Source: Hymenochaete sp. R1
Taxonomy: Eukaryota > Basidiomycota > Agaricomycetes > Hymenochaetales > Hymenochaetaceae
NCBI GenBank assembly: GCA_019400425.1
Contig: JAFREE010000061.1
Location: 1 to 64,000, forward strand
Direction: 5' to 3'
DNA length: 64,000 nucleotides
Shown here: piece after piece, positions 44,949 through 57,275 of the stretch
How the letters are laid out: each line of letters opens with the position of its first letter
How positions within the stretch are numbered: the first letter of the stretch is position 1
Program-made: the position numbers and the translations under genes
The notes under the pieces: model-generated
Database searches by the model: none
The model's input: the letters and a program-made list of their open reading frames with translations, nothing else
What the model was told of the DNA's origin: nothing

Positions 44949-46608
44949 TTATAAGTCGAAAATTGGACCAGGAGTGAGTGTGCCAGTGGACATTGGGACC
45001 GGGCTAATAAACGGCGGGATGTGACGGAGTACAGGGGCAGAGGCGTATGCATAGCCTTCCTTCTGCCCATCATTTGTCGACTTGGCAATAATTTGAGCTG
45101 AGAGCTTCTCTATTTGATCAAAGACAACTGAGTCTGAGGGTGCCATCTGCTCTGGGGGCGGGAGCGGCCGTCCCTCAGACGCGATCCGAGCCTGGTCGTG
45201 TGCAACACGTAGGAGGAAGGATACAAATCTAATACAACAATTAGAGCTTATCCTAGGGGCGACTGCACGAAAAAGAATAGACTTACAGCTCTTTAAGGAA
45301 TGCGAACGACCAGTTTTCCGTCTTCTCAGCGATCGCGTCCGCCATCGTTTCTGCGTCCTTTTCAAACGTGATCGACACTGGCTTTGCTGAGTTGGCATTG
45401 TCTATGATTTTACGCATCCACTTTAGAGCGTAAGATTTACGCAGTGATGGCGTCGGAAGCTTGAAGTCGTACTTTACGTCGAAACGAGAGGGGCGGTTGA
45501 TGATGGCATCATCGATCGATTCGGGGTGATTGGTCGTAGCAATCGTGAGGATCCCATCATTTCGTGCCTAATCTCATCGATGCTATCGTTAGACATACGA
45601 GTGAAGCAGTATATTAAGTCAAGGCTTACCAGTCCGTCGAGTTCATTCAAGAAGAAGGAGCGCACAGAGGGAACCAACAGAGAGTCCAAATCCTCGATGA
45701 CCAAGATACATGGAGCCTGCGCACGCGCATGTTCGAAAATAGCTTTGACACCCACTTCCGGCCCCTAAAAAGTAGTTTGTCAGACGAGAACGAAAGGTCT
45801 TTTACTTGTTTTCTAGGACGGAAGAGCTTACCATGGCAGTCGAAAACGACTTAACATATAATGAAGACTGCCCAGATTCCTTCAAGAGAACTTTGATCGA
45901 TTCCGTTTTCCCATTTCCAGGCGGACCTAACAAAAGGAGTCCTCGCTTCCATGTGACGCCGATATCCTTATAAATTTTCGCGCTTTCGAAGAATGTACGT
46001 GTGTCCCTCCGTAGTCCTTCGAGGAAGTCTTTCTCAAGGACAATATCGTTCCATGATGCGCCTTGGATAGCTTCCCATAGCGATTTGTCTTGTTGCCAGC
46101 ACCCGCCTTCAAACACCCATATTGTGTCCTTGATTGAATAGACCCACCGATAGACGCTCGTTACGAGTTCATGGCCCGGAGTAGTCGCAGCTGAATCCGC
46201 CTTGACCGCCTTTGCGACATCATCGGAGACATCAAACACGACGACATGCATCATATAACGCATCATTGCCCAAGTAATCTTATACACGATGAAGTCGGTG
46301 TCCTTGTAGCGGAATTTCATGGAACCTGTAAGAACTTGACAAACCAACCTCCCATTTTCGGCGTCACCCATGGGCGTTGTGTTTGTTATGTTATACGAAA
46401 AGAGTTCCGTCTTAGGCGTATTCTGCATCTCGACTTTGACGCCTTGAGACAGAAGGTATCTCGCTACCTGGAAGTTGGAGTCGAGGATTGGTAGTTGAAG
46501 AGTGTTAGGACTCGAATGTAGAGTTCTCAGAGCGGTCTGGATGCCGTGAAGAGCATCATCAGAACGTCCGGCGAATTGCTTGTTGATGATGTCGGCGAAG
46601 GAGGACAT
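44949..46608 (-). CDS. AAA-family ATPase, paralogue B of a tandem pair
   Basis: Minus-strand exons 46608-45832, 45764-45630, 45567-45287 and 45228-44949 give 490 residues. All three intron positions and phases equal those of paralogue A, so the pair arose by tandem duplication after the introns were in place. Walker A GPPGNGKT is at about residue 227, Walker B is CILVIEDLDSLL and the sensor region is IATTNHPESIDDAIINRPSR. Exon 2 is nearly identical to that of A at protein level, while the N-terminal domain has diverged strongly. The C-terminus is Pro/Ala-rich (ISPVPMSTGTLTPGPIFDL) and unlike A. An in-frame ATG at 46653 would add 15 residues; 46608 was chosen because it aligns with the start of A. 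Function unknown. Confidence 0.82.
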
Positions 46609-46949
46609 TGCGAGAGGATGGCGAGGTTTTAACAAAGTGTTCGCTAAAAACATCTCTTTATACGCGCGACTATGAAGTCACAGCTTTACGGTCGAGATCA
46701 GCAACGTACGCATCTTGAGCGTTTATAGTTAGCTCCCATGGGCAGCTCGGACTAGAACTTCAGTGCATCAGGCGTTATGGCACCAACGCTCAATTGTAAT
46801 AACAACTTGCACTGCATTAAATCAATTATTCCGATATAAAACCTATCGAAATAGATGGATGAGCATTGCCAGATCAAACCACATTCATGACTACACATAC
46901 CAGTGCATCATTAGCTATGTGACAACGAATGACTCGACAACCCCAAACT
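46609..46949. other. Intergenic DNA 5' of AAA paralogue B
   Basis: 341 bp of promoter and 3' end sequence; nothing else recognised. Confidence 0.5.
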
Positions 46950-47819
46950 CTAAAGTGGGTTCGTGGCATTCGACCCCTGACCTTCCTCCATACCCTTCTT
47001 CAGACCTTCTAACGTCCTCGCCAATCTTCCACCACTTGCCTCCCCAAGCACCGCAGCGAGCTGTACTGCAGGACTCGAGAGCAGACCAATGATTTGTGAA
47101 CGAAGGGTATCAAGTGTTGGAAGACTTGCTACATTTCTAACCCCTTCCACCCCAAAGACCCGTCCCTCGATAAGAGCACCAAGTACTACCAGCTCAGGGT
47201 CAAGCATGGGGCGCTGTCGCTTCTGCTTTCGTCCCGGAATGTGTCCGTCATCCTCGCCCGCCTTCTTTCCCACTTCTTTCGTTTTCGGTTTTGGTACTGA
47301 ACGTTCAAGAGCGCGGAGGATAGCGGAAAGTTTGGGCGGATCAAGCGTTGGCAGGCTGAGTATCATCAAACCACCGCCTCCAGCCATTTTTGATATTTGC
47401 TTTGCCGTGTTCTCGTCTATGGGCACGTAGTTCCGAAGCGCAACACCGAATATGCTGGAACGAATGACGTCCAGTCGGGGAAGAGGGCTGTTCGAAGGAA
47501 GGTCTTCCAGCAAGCTAAGCTGGGTACCCTTAGGTAGTGTGGCAGCAGCAACCTCTCGTCGTAGCTTGATCATTCTCTCCGCCTTGAAGTTCTTGTGCTG
47601 AAGGAATATGAGAGGTTGAGAGGAAGCTCGCTGAAGTATGGCATTAGACTGGTTGTATAGATATGTTTTTCGCTCGTCAAAAGTCCGGTGCTCGGTTTTG
47701 CCCGGCCAGATACGTGGTTCTTGAACAGAAATTGCGTACGTCCGAGATTGACATGACGAACAGCTTGCTATGGGGTCTCGAGGCCTCTTTCCCTTGACTA
47801 GTTGAAATGTACGGAACAT
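46950..47819 (-). CDS. Mitochondrial large-subunit ribosomal protein uL10m
   Basis: Single exon of 289 residues on the minus strand. The N-terminus (MFRTFQLVKGKRPRDP) is basic and fits a mitochondrial presequence. The uL10 core follows, with the block QPLIFLQHKNFKAERMIKLR, which resembles fungal mitochondrial L10/MRPL11 proteins, an interior SSIFGVALRN helix and the C-terminal helix LASLPTL-like repeats (SLPTLDPPKLSAILRAL and SLPTLDTLRSQIIGLL). It forms the base of the ribosomal stalk in mitochondria. The start at 47819 is chosen over an in-frame ATG-less extension because it begins the presequence. Name given by remembered similarity. Confidence 0.75.
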   Translation of the reverse strand: MFRTFQLVKGKRPRDPIASCSSCQSRTYAISVQEPRIWPGKTEHRTFDERKTYLYNQSNAILQRASSQPLIFLQHKNFKAERMIKLRREVAAATLPKGTQLSLLEDLPSNSPLPRLDVIRSSIFGVALRNYVPIDENTAKQISKMAGGGGLMILSLPTLDPPKLSAILRALERSVPKPKTKEVGKKAGEDDGHIPGRKQKRQRPMLDPELVVLGALIEGRVFGVEGVRNVASLPTLDTLRSQIIGLLSSPAVQLAAVLGEASGGRLARTLEGLKKGMEEGQGSNATNPL

Positions 47820-48089
47820 GGTGGACGATGGCGAGCAGCAAAAAGTCAAACTTTGAAGTCCGTTTGCCGTGCCGCGTCTTTCTCATCGAATCGGTCGTCG
47901 ATCGTTGAATGATCGTCGACTTTCGGCTCTCCCTCCTCTTTCCTTTCCTCATAACTTGAACCTCCTGGTCCTACTCAACACACTGGAAAATCTTTGAGAT
48001 CTCTCTGAATACTTATATCCTGTTGACTCGTTCAAATAATGAACCAAGATATAATTGATGTTGTATCCAACAAGCGAGGCTTATAAGTG

Positions 48090-50477
48090 TCAAAGTACTT
48101 GGCTTACCCCCTCGACCTTCACACACCATCCCTCACTTGGAAAACCAGGAGCAGTTCCGCTACTCCCATCCCACCCAGAAGTCATCATTGCTACCGCCAA
48201 TAGTAACGACCCAGATCCAGGAAAATACGGTGTTGGGACACGCGCACCGCCACTGGGCATCCCACCATCATCGAACGAAAAATGTTCATCGAGGAGCCAA
48301 TTCACGGCTCGGTCTGGTTGTCCGTTCCGTGCTGCGGACATTGCCAGCATTCCAAAGTCCCATCTGTGCAACGAAAATTAATGTTCATCAGTTTTCGAAG
48401 GGAAAGCATGATTCACCCCCAGCAATTTGATATGTTCCAGTGTGTCCAGACCTTCTCCATCGTTGCATTTGCTACGGATAGATCGACCCCGGAAGTCTGT
48501 GGCAGCCAACCATGCAAGCCGACCAGAGCAGGATGGTCGTTCGTAAACGCTGGATCGTCCCAGAAGTTGTCCTCGATTCCCTCGTACACAGAGTACGTCC
48601 CATTACTCGTTGGGAGGTTAGCTAAATTTTGTCTTACGTTTGTCCAGTTTGATGGTGCTTCTTGGTCCATTCTCTCCATCCACCTCTGAGCCAACTCGAG
48701 ACCGAAATTCCAATATGCCAGCTCGAAAGCTGGGTTCCGCGTTACAAGGGGATCTGTGTCCTCGCTGACGACATACATTGGCGGTCCGAGATCGTACACT
48801 CCAGAACTTTCATTGAAAAGCGCGAAGACAGACATCCAATTCGCAGTCGCTTTCACTACGTCTTCCCACTTCTCAAGGGTCTCTCGCGTCGGAAATGCTC
48901 TATACTCGTACTCTGCGAATACCAAAGGATGCACTTGTTGCCAGATAAGAAGCTCATTTATTTCTCCAGGGGCGCTGCGCCCTGAGGGATCGGTCATTTT
49001 AGACCATCGGGCTCCGGCCGGCCAACCTTCTTGGACTTGTGCACGAGAGATGGATGTGGGTAGAAACCGAGCGTATGTGGACGAGGAGCGATGAAAGAGG
49101 TCCCATTGGCCCCAAAGTGCCCAATGAATGCAATGCCAGTAGAACATCTCCATGTGGAACTTGCCATACTTTCTCGAAGGTGAGCTTAAGGGCATACTTC
49201 AAAACGATATAACGACGCTCACCCATCCGTTGTTGACCAGCCCTGACTGAGCATGAAAGGAAGTCAGTCAGTCTCTGTCAGCAGTGAAAAGTCCCACCTA
49301 CTTCTTGAGGAGGATACTCGCCCGCTTCGTTCACGCGAAGCAGATATTGCGAAAGGACAATCCTTCTCTGTAATTCTTCTGCGCGAGGGTCGCTCGATCC
49401 AGAGACTAGGTCGACGAACCCGCCTTCCAACCAATACGATTTCCAAGCCTCTTCAGACGAAGCTTTGATTTCCTCGAAGGTCGGAATGCTTCCCGGGAAC
49501 TGCTGAGAGTAAGAGAAAGAAAGTGCGAAGCTTCCATCAAGTAGCGAATCGGAAGGCGTGATGATGTACCGATGCTCAGTCGGACTCATTCGAGAAATAT
49601 TGAAGTTAGGTCCCTCGACGGTAGTCAAAAACGTATTGTTCACGAGCATGTGCTTGATCTGCGCTCGACTGCGTGCGCCTTCGAACGTATGTTGGACAAG
49701 CTCTGTGGTGTGGTTCGCTGTCATGTTGAACAACCCAACGAGGGGCGCAGCGAATTTATCCGAACCGTCATTCCAAGGAAAGTCCAGAAACAGGTCCAGT
49801 TGCCCTCCTTCTCCTTTCGACAACAACGTCGAAGTGACGTTCACGCCGATGACGTCCTCGTCTTGATGACAGACAGTCTCGATAAAGACCTCCTCTCCGT
49901 TCAGCCAAAACCGACTTTTAAGAACCCCAGTCCAAAGATCCAGGTTCTGCTCCGTCTTTCCTTCCTCCAAGTCCCCCTCCCTCAACACCTTCCTCGTTCC
50001 GTTCCCATCCACAAATCCCACCCCAACCCTCCCCAAATTCATCCGGTTCGGATTCGCGATCAACCACCCCTCCACGTCCTCCTCCTCCCCTCCAAACAGA
50101 TACCTCACCTCTTCCCCATCAGCCATAGGCAACTCTTCCCCAAGGTACGCCTCCACGTCCTCCAAACCCCTCCCAACAGGGAACGAGTCATTCTTCCACG
50201 CCCACGCGTGCGAGGACATGATAGCGAAGGGAAGGAACGTTTGGAGACCTGTGACGTCCGCGCCGAAAGCGAAGCCACCATTGCCGACTTGTAGGGGCGT
50301 GAGCGGGTTTGAGGCGGTTCGGGTTGGGTTGTAGCGCGAGACGATGGACTTGCGGTCGATTGGGCGGGTATTGGGGCCCGACTGTGCTGTGGCTTCGGTG
50401 AAGTGTTCGGTGAGGAAACATAGAGAAAGAAATAGTGAGAGAGGGAAGAAGAAGTGAGGGAGAGGGAGAGTAGCCAT
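48090..50477 (-). CDS. Secreted six-hairpin ((alpha/alpha)6) glycosidase, GH65-like
   Basis: Minus-strand exons 50477-49302, 49246-49223, 49168-48417 and 48363-48090 give 741 residues. A signal peptide (MATLPLPHFFFPLSLFLSL...) begins at 50477. The N-terminal half is beta-sandwich-like with several N-glycosylation sites; the C-terminal half is a helical barrel with KFHMEMFYWHCIHWALWGQW, QVQEGWPAGARWSKMT, WQQVHPLVFAEYEYRAFPT and YDLGPPMYVVSED blocks. These are characteristic of fungal six-hairpin glycosidases related to GH65; I cannot fix the exact CAZy family or substrate. Exon 2 is only 24 nt (encoding SGLVNNGW), in phase and with good splice sites. The last junction (GTGAAT donor) and the possibility that the GTAAGC near 48105 starts one more intron leave the very C-terminus uncertain. 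Confidence 0.78.
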
Positions 50478-51131
50478 TTGCACGGCGCATATAAGCAGTA
50501 GTGAGGGCAGTCTTGAGTAACAGGGCCTTTTGGTTCTCATTTGTATCACACATTTTCGCCTTTTCAATGATGCCTAGCGCTATAAGAAAATAGGCAGTAT
50601 TGGACAGCTGATCGTCTTACATGGTGCTAATTTCTTTTGGAAAGCTATTGGGGAGAAGGAGGAAGTGGAATAGGATAAGCCATTTTTTGAGTTGAATAAA
50701 GGTCAGTCGGGTCACCTGGAGAGGCATTGCGGACCGTCAGAACCGCAAAACTGTAGCTTCTTCAAGTGCAATTTCACTTTCACAGCAAGTCAAAGCCAGT
50801 CCCGTCTTTTTTGAACGTGCCTCTTTCCTTTGTCACAACTCTTAAATTTAATAAGCTGGGTTTGGTGCTAAAACCAGAGCTGCTCGTTGCTCGAGATTGA
50901 AACGACCACTAAAACTGTAAAGTAAACCAAATGGATGGAGGCAACGGCCCGATGTCGAGTTGGTCACTCCAAGCACGAAATCCAGCACAAGGGCAAGCTA
51001 ATAGTCTCTATTCATTGCCTTAAGTTAACGGAAATGATTCCCAATCCCAGAGGTTTCATTGCACATATAAGATATTCTATCAGGAGACCGCGTCGAAAGA
51101 TATATAAAAAATGGATTTTTTCCCAAGAGAT
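50478..51131. other. Intergenic DNA between the glycosidase gene and the tRNA
   Basis: Promoter side of the glycosidase gene. AT-rich and without a supported gene. Confidence 0.5.
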
Positions 51132-51201
51132 GCATTAAGAGGGAATCGAACCCCCGGCGGGTCGATGGCAACGACCCAGGTTACCACTACCCCATTAATG
51201 C
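51132..51201 (-). tRNA. tRNA-Gly(GCC)
   Basis: Read on the minus strand, a perfect 7-bp acceptor stem (GCATTAA with TTAATGC) encloses a D arm with GTAGTGGTAA, an anticodon arm whose GGTCG/CGACC stem holds the loop TTGCCAT (anticodon GCC), and a T arm with GGTTCGATTCC, which is also the RNA polymerase III B box. 70 nt, no intron. One T-stem pair is G-T. Confidence 0.93.
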
Positions 51202-51724
51202 TTCAGCTAGATAAGTTACATGTTCTTTATAAACGTTCACAACAATGACCAGCGGAGCACTTCCAGACAAAAATCACAGCTGGAACGAGAAAGGGAACAC
51301 ACTATTATTATTTAAAGTTTGTAAAGCTAGATTGAACAAGCCACTAATTAACCAGACCAAAAGAACGCGAAGTAGCTGTGACAAGGACAAAGACAAAGTC
51401 AGGCAAAAAAAAATCGTGAAGCCAGTAAAGACCGTGGACGAGTAAAAGTCCGACCGATAGAACGTGAAGAATGGGTTTTCGTAGCAAAAGTGCGTGAATG
51501 GGTGCAGGGAAAGTCAAAAAGGCAAAGAGTCTTGGAGGGTATAAAGTGTTTTTTGTGTAAGACAAAGCTGACGTAGAATGCAAGAACGGCAGACAGGGGA
51601 AGAGGGGAGGGTTCAAGATAAGAAGAGAAAGAAACAAGGAGTGGACAGTGATCAAAGATCAACGAACACAGTCAATGTCAAAGCCAATGGCAAGTGTCCC
51701 AATCCATGAAAAAAAGAGACCCTT
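51202..51724. other. Intergenic DNA between tRNA-Gly and the glucanase 3' end
   Basis: A-rich and G/A-rich DNA with no supported gene; the right part is glucanase 3' untranslated sequence. Confidence 0.5.
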
Positions 51725-53367
<1,643 letters not shown>

Positions 53368-54171
53368 TGTCGGTCGGCGTCGAGCGGGATGGGGTTGGGG
53401 GTGGCGAAGAGGGAAATGGAGCGGGCAGGAGGAGAGGGAGGAGGGAAGGGGAGGGATAGGAAGCGAGGAGAGGAGTGGAGAGGACGCTTAAGTATGTCTG
53501 GTTGTGTTCGCCCCATGGGTTTAAATTTATGAGCAGCTCTCATGGCGCAGCGCAGCGAGACAAACACCACTCATCCCGGATGGAACGAACACACCTCCCT
53601 CATTGATTTTCGCCTCGCCTCGTGCGCAGCACAGCACCATCTCCGTCAACTCCGTCCTCTGATCCACTCTCTATTCAGTAAAATATCACCAACAACACAT
53701 ATCCATCAGCCATGAGGCGTTGGCTCAAGAATAGATACATTGATGCAGTCATCCATGACATCCACATCCAAGCATGTCTGCATATATGCGCCCATTCCAT
53801 CCACTGTTATTGCTGCCGTGCCGTGACCAATCCAAGTCGTCCTTTCACCGAAAAAGGAGCATACACTATGCTCATTTTTTTCGCTTCCAACAGACCAACT
53901 GCCCATCTCTACCGGTCTCTATGCATGACCCGTGATGCCCACCAAGTGCCCCCAATTTACTGGATCTAATGTCCAAAACGTTTGTCGAGAGTCGTATGTT
54001 TTTGTGCCGCGCCGCGTAACGCGCGTTCATATATGCGCGCGAAGCCTTCGAGTTTACCGAGTCTATATGTCTATGAAACGCTTTTGCATAATAAGAAGGT
54101 GTCTCCTTAGCCGAATCTGGGGTACAGAACGCTTCTGTTCTGCTCGGCGCTGTCGCGGCTGATCGTCCAAT
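53368..54171. other. Intergenic DNA 5' of the glucanase gene
   Basis: About 0.8 kb. The part next to 53367 is G-rich on the plus strand (CT-rich leader of the glucanase). The rest has no supported gene. Confidence 0.5.
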
Positions 54172-54651
54172 TCAGTCTGTTGAATGCTTTCTTTTGTTAG
54201 CGTTGCGAAGCGGATTGTCGTTGCATCTTCTTTTTTTTCCGTCAAAGACCGTATGACAGCGAATCGGAGACGAAGAGCGTTGTTGGTGCTGTTGAGCTCT
54301 TGACCGTGACCATGAGGATGTCGAGAGCGAGAACGAAAGATCTAGACACGAGTTACGATGAACTCGGAGAGTCTGGGGCCGGAACCGGGAACGGGACGGC
54401 ATGTTTCGGTTGCGGCGGACGCCGTGCCAGGAGGCAAGCGAGCTGCGCTTCCGGCGCAAGAAAAGCGGGATTCCATCATCGAAGAACTTGAAAACAGTAG
54501 TCTGCTGACTGGCAATCGAGCACTCACTGGCACGCTTCGGGTTTAGATTCAGTGATCGAGGCAAAAGAGATGCAGAGACATCACCATCATCAGTCCACTC
54601 GACGTCGAACTCTGTTCTTCTGTTATATGTTTTTACATTTCCAGAAGACAT
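54172..54651 (-). CDS. Doubtful 159-codon open frame
   Basis: An ATG-initiated minus-strand frame (starting MSSGNVKTYNRRTEFDVEW) rich in Ser and Arg. It has no recognised domain and no neighbouring support. The first ~35 residues look more protein-like than the rest, so it could be the first exon of a spliced gene. Reported only as a possibility. Confidence 0.25.
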   Translation of the reverse strand: MSSGNVKTYNRRTEFDVEWTDDGDVSASLLPRSLNLNPKRASECSIASQQTTVFKFFDDGIPLFLRRKRSSLASWHGVRRNRNMPSRSRFRPQTLRVHRNSCLDLSFSLSTSSWSRSRAQQHQQRSSSPIRCHTVFDGKKRRCNDNPLRNANKRKHSTD

Positions 54652-55026
54652 AAAAACACAAGAGAACGATCACCAAAGACCGTCATGTGGTTTCTCTATG
54701 TCGACGGAAAACGATGGGGTTCGGTCCTTGGATCTGAGCTCAGCATGATTGGGCGGTTCTTTTCCCGAACTTCGACTCGATGATCTCGTTTTGGTATTCT
54801 GTGGATCACGTGTGAGTGTTGCGGCAGAATCGAATCTCTGGCGAAATGCTTGCTCTTGATACCTCGTACTCTCTCAACTCCATAGGTATACACTTCTGCT
54901 AGTATACCATTCAGCTCTCATTCCTTAGCTTCAGCAACCCACACTCGTTTCTGTCTCCTAATCATTTGCTGTGCTGGAGGACCTTGGATATCGTCCCAAG
55001 GTCTCCTTCAATCGATCTGCCACCCG
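54652..55026. promoter_or_regulatory. Upstream region of the membrane-protein gene
   Basis: 375 bp ending in a CT-rich leader (about 54900-55026) just before the start codon, as is usual for basidiomycete promoters. Confidence 0.45.
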
Positions 55027-56328
55027 ATGATCCGACGACATCTACACATTTCCTGTCTGTTCTTCCTGCTCCTCGGAGCTTGTCATGTCTCCTCTTCTAG
55101 CGCTATCCCACCCACAACGGCAACCACTCCTACAGCAAACCAAGGCCAAACAACCCAATCTAGCGCTGCTGCTGAAACTGCTACACTTGCTCATAACAAT
55201 GCTCAACCTACGCAAGTCGGTACCTCGCCTCCACCGTCTCAGGTGGCACAACCGACGCATCACATGAAAAACAATGATGGATTCAATCCCTTTGGGATTA
55301 TTGAAGGCGGTGGAGATGGTGGTGGAGGTGGAGGCGGAAGCAATCCGACTGAGCAAAAGCCAAGCGGTTCTTCCAACCCCCAAGACAAGTCGGCTACTCC
55401 GTCCTCAACGACAGCGGCCTCATCATCCAAGACGGAAGAACAATCCAAGAGTAGTGCGCATACGGATGCATCAGCAACGTCCAATGCTCAATCTACGGCT
55501 ACCAACTCTGGCGCTTCTACGTCCTCATATGGCAACTCCGCAAGCAGTGCCACCTCGTCTGCTTCAAACTCAAACACGTCGTCTGACAGCTCGCCCTCTT
55601 CTTCTTCTGGTGCTACTTCGAACACGTGGAAACTGCTCGGGATCGGCGTGCTTGCTTTCGTGGGTATCCTCCTGCTTATACTCGGGACTGCGTTCCACGA
55701 TGCTGTCATAAGCACCCTCCGTCGGCCGTTCAGTTGTTGTAAGAGCTCCGATGAAGAGGACAAGATGCTCGTGCCGGATTGGAAGAGAGGCAGCTGGCGT
55801 ATTGGGTTGGAGGAGGCTGGGGCTGGGGGAGGAGGTGGAGCCGGGGGCAATCAGGGCTACTGTTCGGAGAAAGTGGTGGCTGGCGCTGCGACGGAACACG
55901 GAGGCGGAGGGCCCTTCGCAGACGACAATATCAATCATACCGCTGCGCTCGGCGGCGCTCAGGCTCAAACTCGTGTCGGGGAGTCCGAAAAGAGCAGCTC
56001 CTCGTTCTCGCGGCACCCCGAGTCGCCATTCCCGAGACGAGCACAGCAGAAGTACTTCCAACAACAACAGCCGCAACTGTATCGGCAAATGAGCACTAAT
56101 GGAAATGCGAGGAGCCCGAGTTTGAACAGCGCTGGTGTGGGCGTGGGCGTGGCGGAAAACAAGCCGGTGGGCAACGTTAACAGCAACAATTACTCCGTTT
56201 TGCCTTCTCCGCCGCCACCTGTACATACGTTTTTGTCGGTTAGAGGCGACGGGGACGATGGCAGTCCGTTCTCAGACAGGAACACGCATTTACCAGGGCA
56301 TTCGGACGCGTATGGTGGGATGGAGTGA
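55027..56328 (+). CDS. Ser/Gly-rich single-pass membrane protein with signal peptide
   Basis: Intronless, 433 residues. A signal peptide (hydrophobic HISCLFFLLLGACHVSSSSA) is followed by a ~180-residue Ser/Thr/Ala/Gln-rich ectodomain with a run of eight glycines, a membrane helix WKLLGIGVLAFVGILLLILG near residue 205 and a CCKSS juxtamembrane cysteine pair that may be palmitoylated. The ~190-residue cytosolic tail is Gly/Ser-rich with an 8-residue Pro/Ser stretch PSPPPPVH near the end. This is the general layout of fungal cell-wall stress sensors (WSC/Mid2-like), but no WSC cysteine domain is present, so the assignment stops at membrane glycoprotein. The ectodomain would be heavily O-mannosylated. 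Confidence 0.7.
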   Translation: MIRRHLHISCLFFLLLGACHVSSSSAIPPTTATTPTANQGQTTQSSAAAETATLAHNNAQPTQVGTSPPPSQVAQPTHHMKNNDGFNPFGIIEGGGDGGGGGGGSNPTEQKPSGSSNPQDKSATPSSTTAASSSKTEEQSKSSAHTDASATSNAQSTATNSGASTSSYGNSASSATSSASNSNTSSDSSPSSSSGATSNTWKLLGIGVLAFVGILLLILGTAFHDAVISTLRRPFSCCKSSDEEDKMLVPDWKRGSWRIGLEEAGAGGGGGAGGNQGYCSEKVVAGAATEHGGGGPFADDNINHTAALGGAQAQTRVGESEKSSSSFSRHPESPFPRRAQQKYFQQQQPQLYRQMSTNGNARSPSLNSAGVGVGVAENKPVGNVNSNNYSVLPSPPPPVHTFLSVRGDGDDGSPFSDRNTHLPGHSDAYGGME

Positions 56329-56598
56329 TAGATGGAGGGCCGGGTTTGCAATGTGATGGGACGGTCAGACAGGAACACGAATTCCGTTTGAATTTTGAAT
56401 TTGACCGTTTCTTATTTGATATCACAGCTAAGGACAGGAAAGGTTTTTTGTACGGCGCTCTGGATACGGATGGGGGAACTATCGCGGGTCGATTAGTTCC
56501 CTTTTTTCTTCTTCAAAGAGACGGGATTGTCTTTTGTATCATACACAACACACCTAGTAACTCATTCATTTTTCCTTTCGTATTTGTGTAGAGCGGAA

Positions 56599-56946
56599 TC
56601 ACTTCTTCTCAGTAGTCGAAGTCGAAGGAGGCATGGTCTCCTCGAGCTTGTTGGAGATGTATAGACCGCTGGCGGCGGTGCCGAAGAGGATGCAGGAGAA
56701 GATTAGGCGAGTTCTGCGAGGTACGGCTGTGAGGTCAAATATTGCAAGGATACGCTGTGTCAGTTAGGCATCGATACTGGGGCCAAACGTTGGAATCTGG
56801 GACTGGGGCTGAGACTGGGACTTACCTAGCCAAGACTGCATGAACGTACGCTGTTGACTTGAAGAGGTTGGTGAGGGACGTTGGAGCTCCGGACTCAGGT
56901 TTGATTCGAGGCCTTTCTTGACTTTGTCTCTGAGTCCGTTGTTCAT
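56599..56946 (-). CDS. Small (82-residue) single-pass membrane protein
   Basis: Minus-strand exons 56946-56826 and 56726-56599 join at a GTAAGT donor and a CTCACAG acceptor (intron 99 nt). The C-terminal half has RRTRLIFSCILFGTAASGLY, one helix preceded by a basic cluster, then a charged tail. The basic flank fits a mitochondrial or ER tail anchor. The N-terminal 40 residues are disordered. Family not recognised; an alternative reading frame of exon 1 (TSLTNLFKSTAYVHAVLA) is also protein-like, so the exon 1 frame could be wrong. Confidence 0.5.
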
Positions 56947-57275
56947 CGCTGTCGTTATTGTAGTCAAAAAGATAGGAAGAAGGGGAAGTGAGAAAAAGAT
57001 GAGTAGACGCTGTTGGCTGTCCGAGTCGACGTGGTGAAGCAGGTGAAGCTTTGATGACGCGCGCGACGCACTCCGTTGTGCGTTGACCACGTACGCAGCA
57101 GCTTGCAGCAACCAACAGCAACCAACCCGACTCGACGGGATCTAAACTCAAACTCTCGAGCTTCCACTCACTCTACTCTAAATCCACTACCTTCTCACCC
57201 CGCTTCCCTACTCGTCGTCGGCGTATTCATGCTCCTGGTCGCACGCTGAAATAATAGCGACAACAAAAAGAAACC
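56947..57275. promoter_or_regulatory. Divergent promoter region of the small membrane protein and DOP1 genes
   Basis: 329 bp between two outward start codons. No motif singled out. Confidence 0.45.

Noticed and set aside
49572..50294. 240-codon plus-strand open frame
   Set aside because: Antisense to the first exon of the secreted glycosidase and has a biased Arg/Pro composition.
55570..56226. 218-codon minus-strand open frame
   Set aside because: Antisense to the Ser/Gly-rich membrane protein; its openness follows from the low-complexity codons on the other strand.
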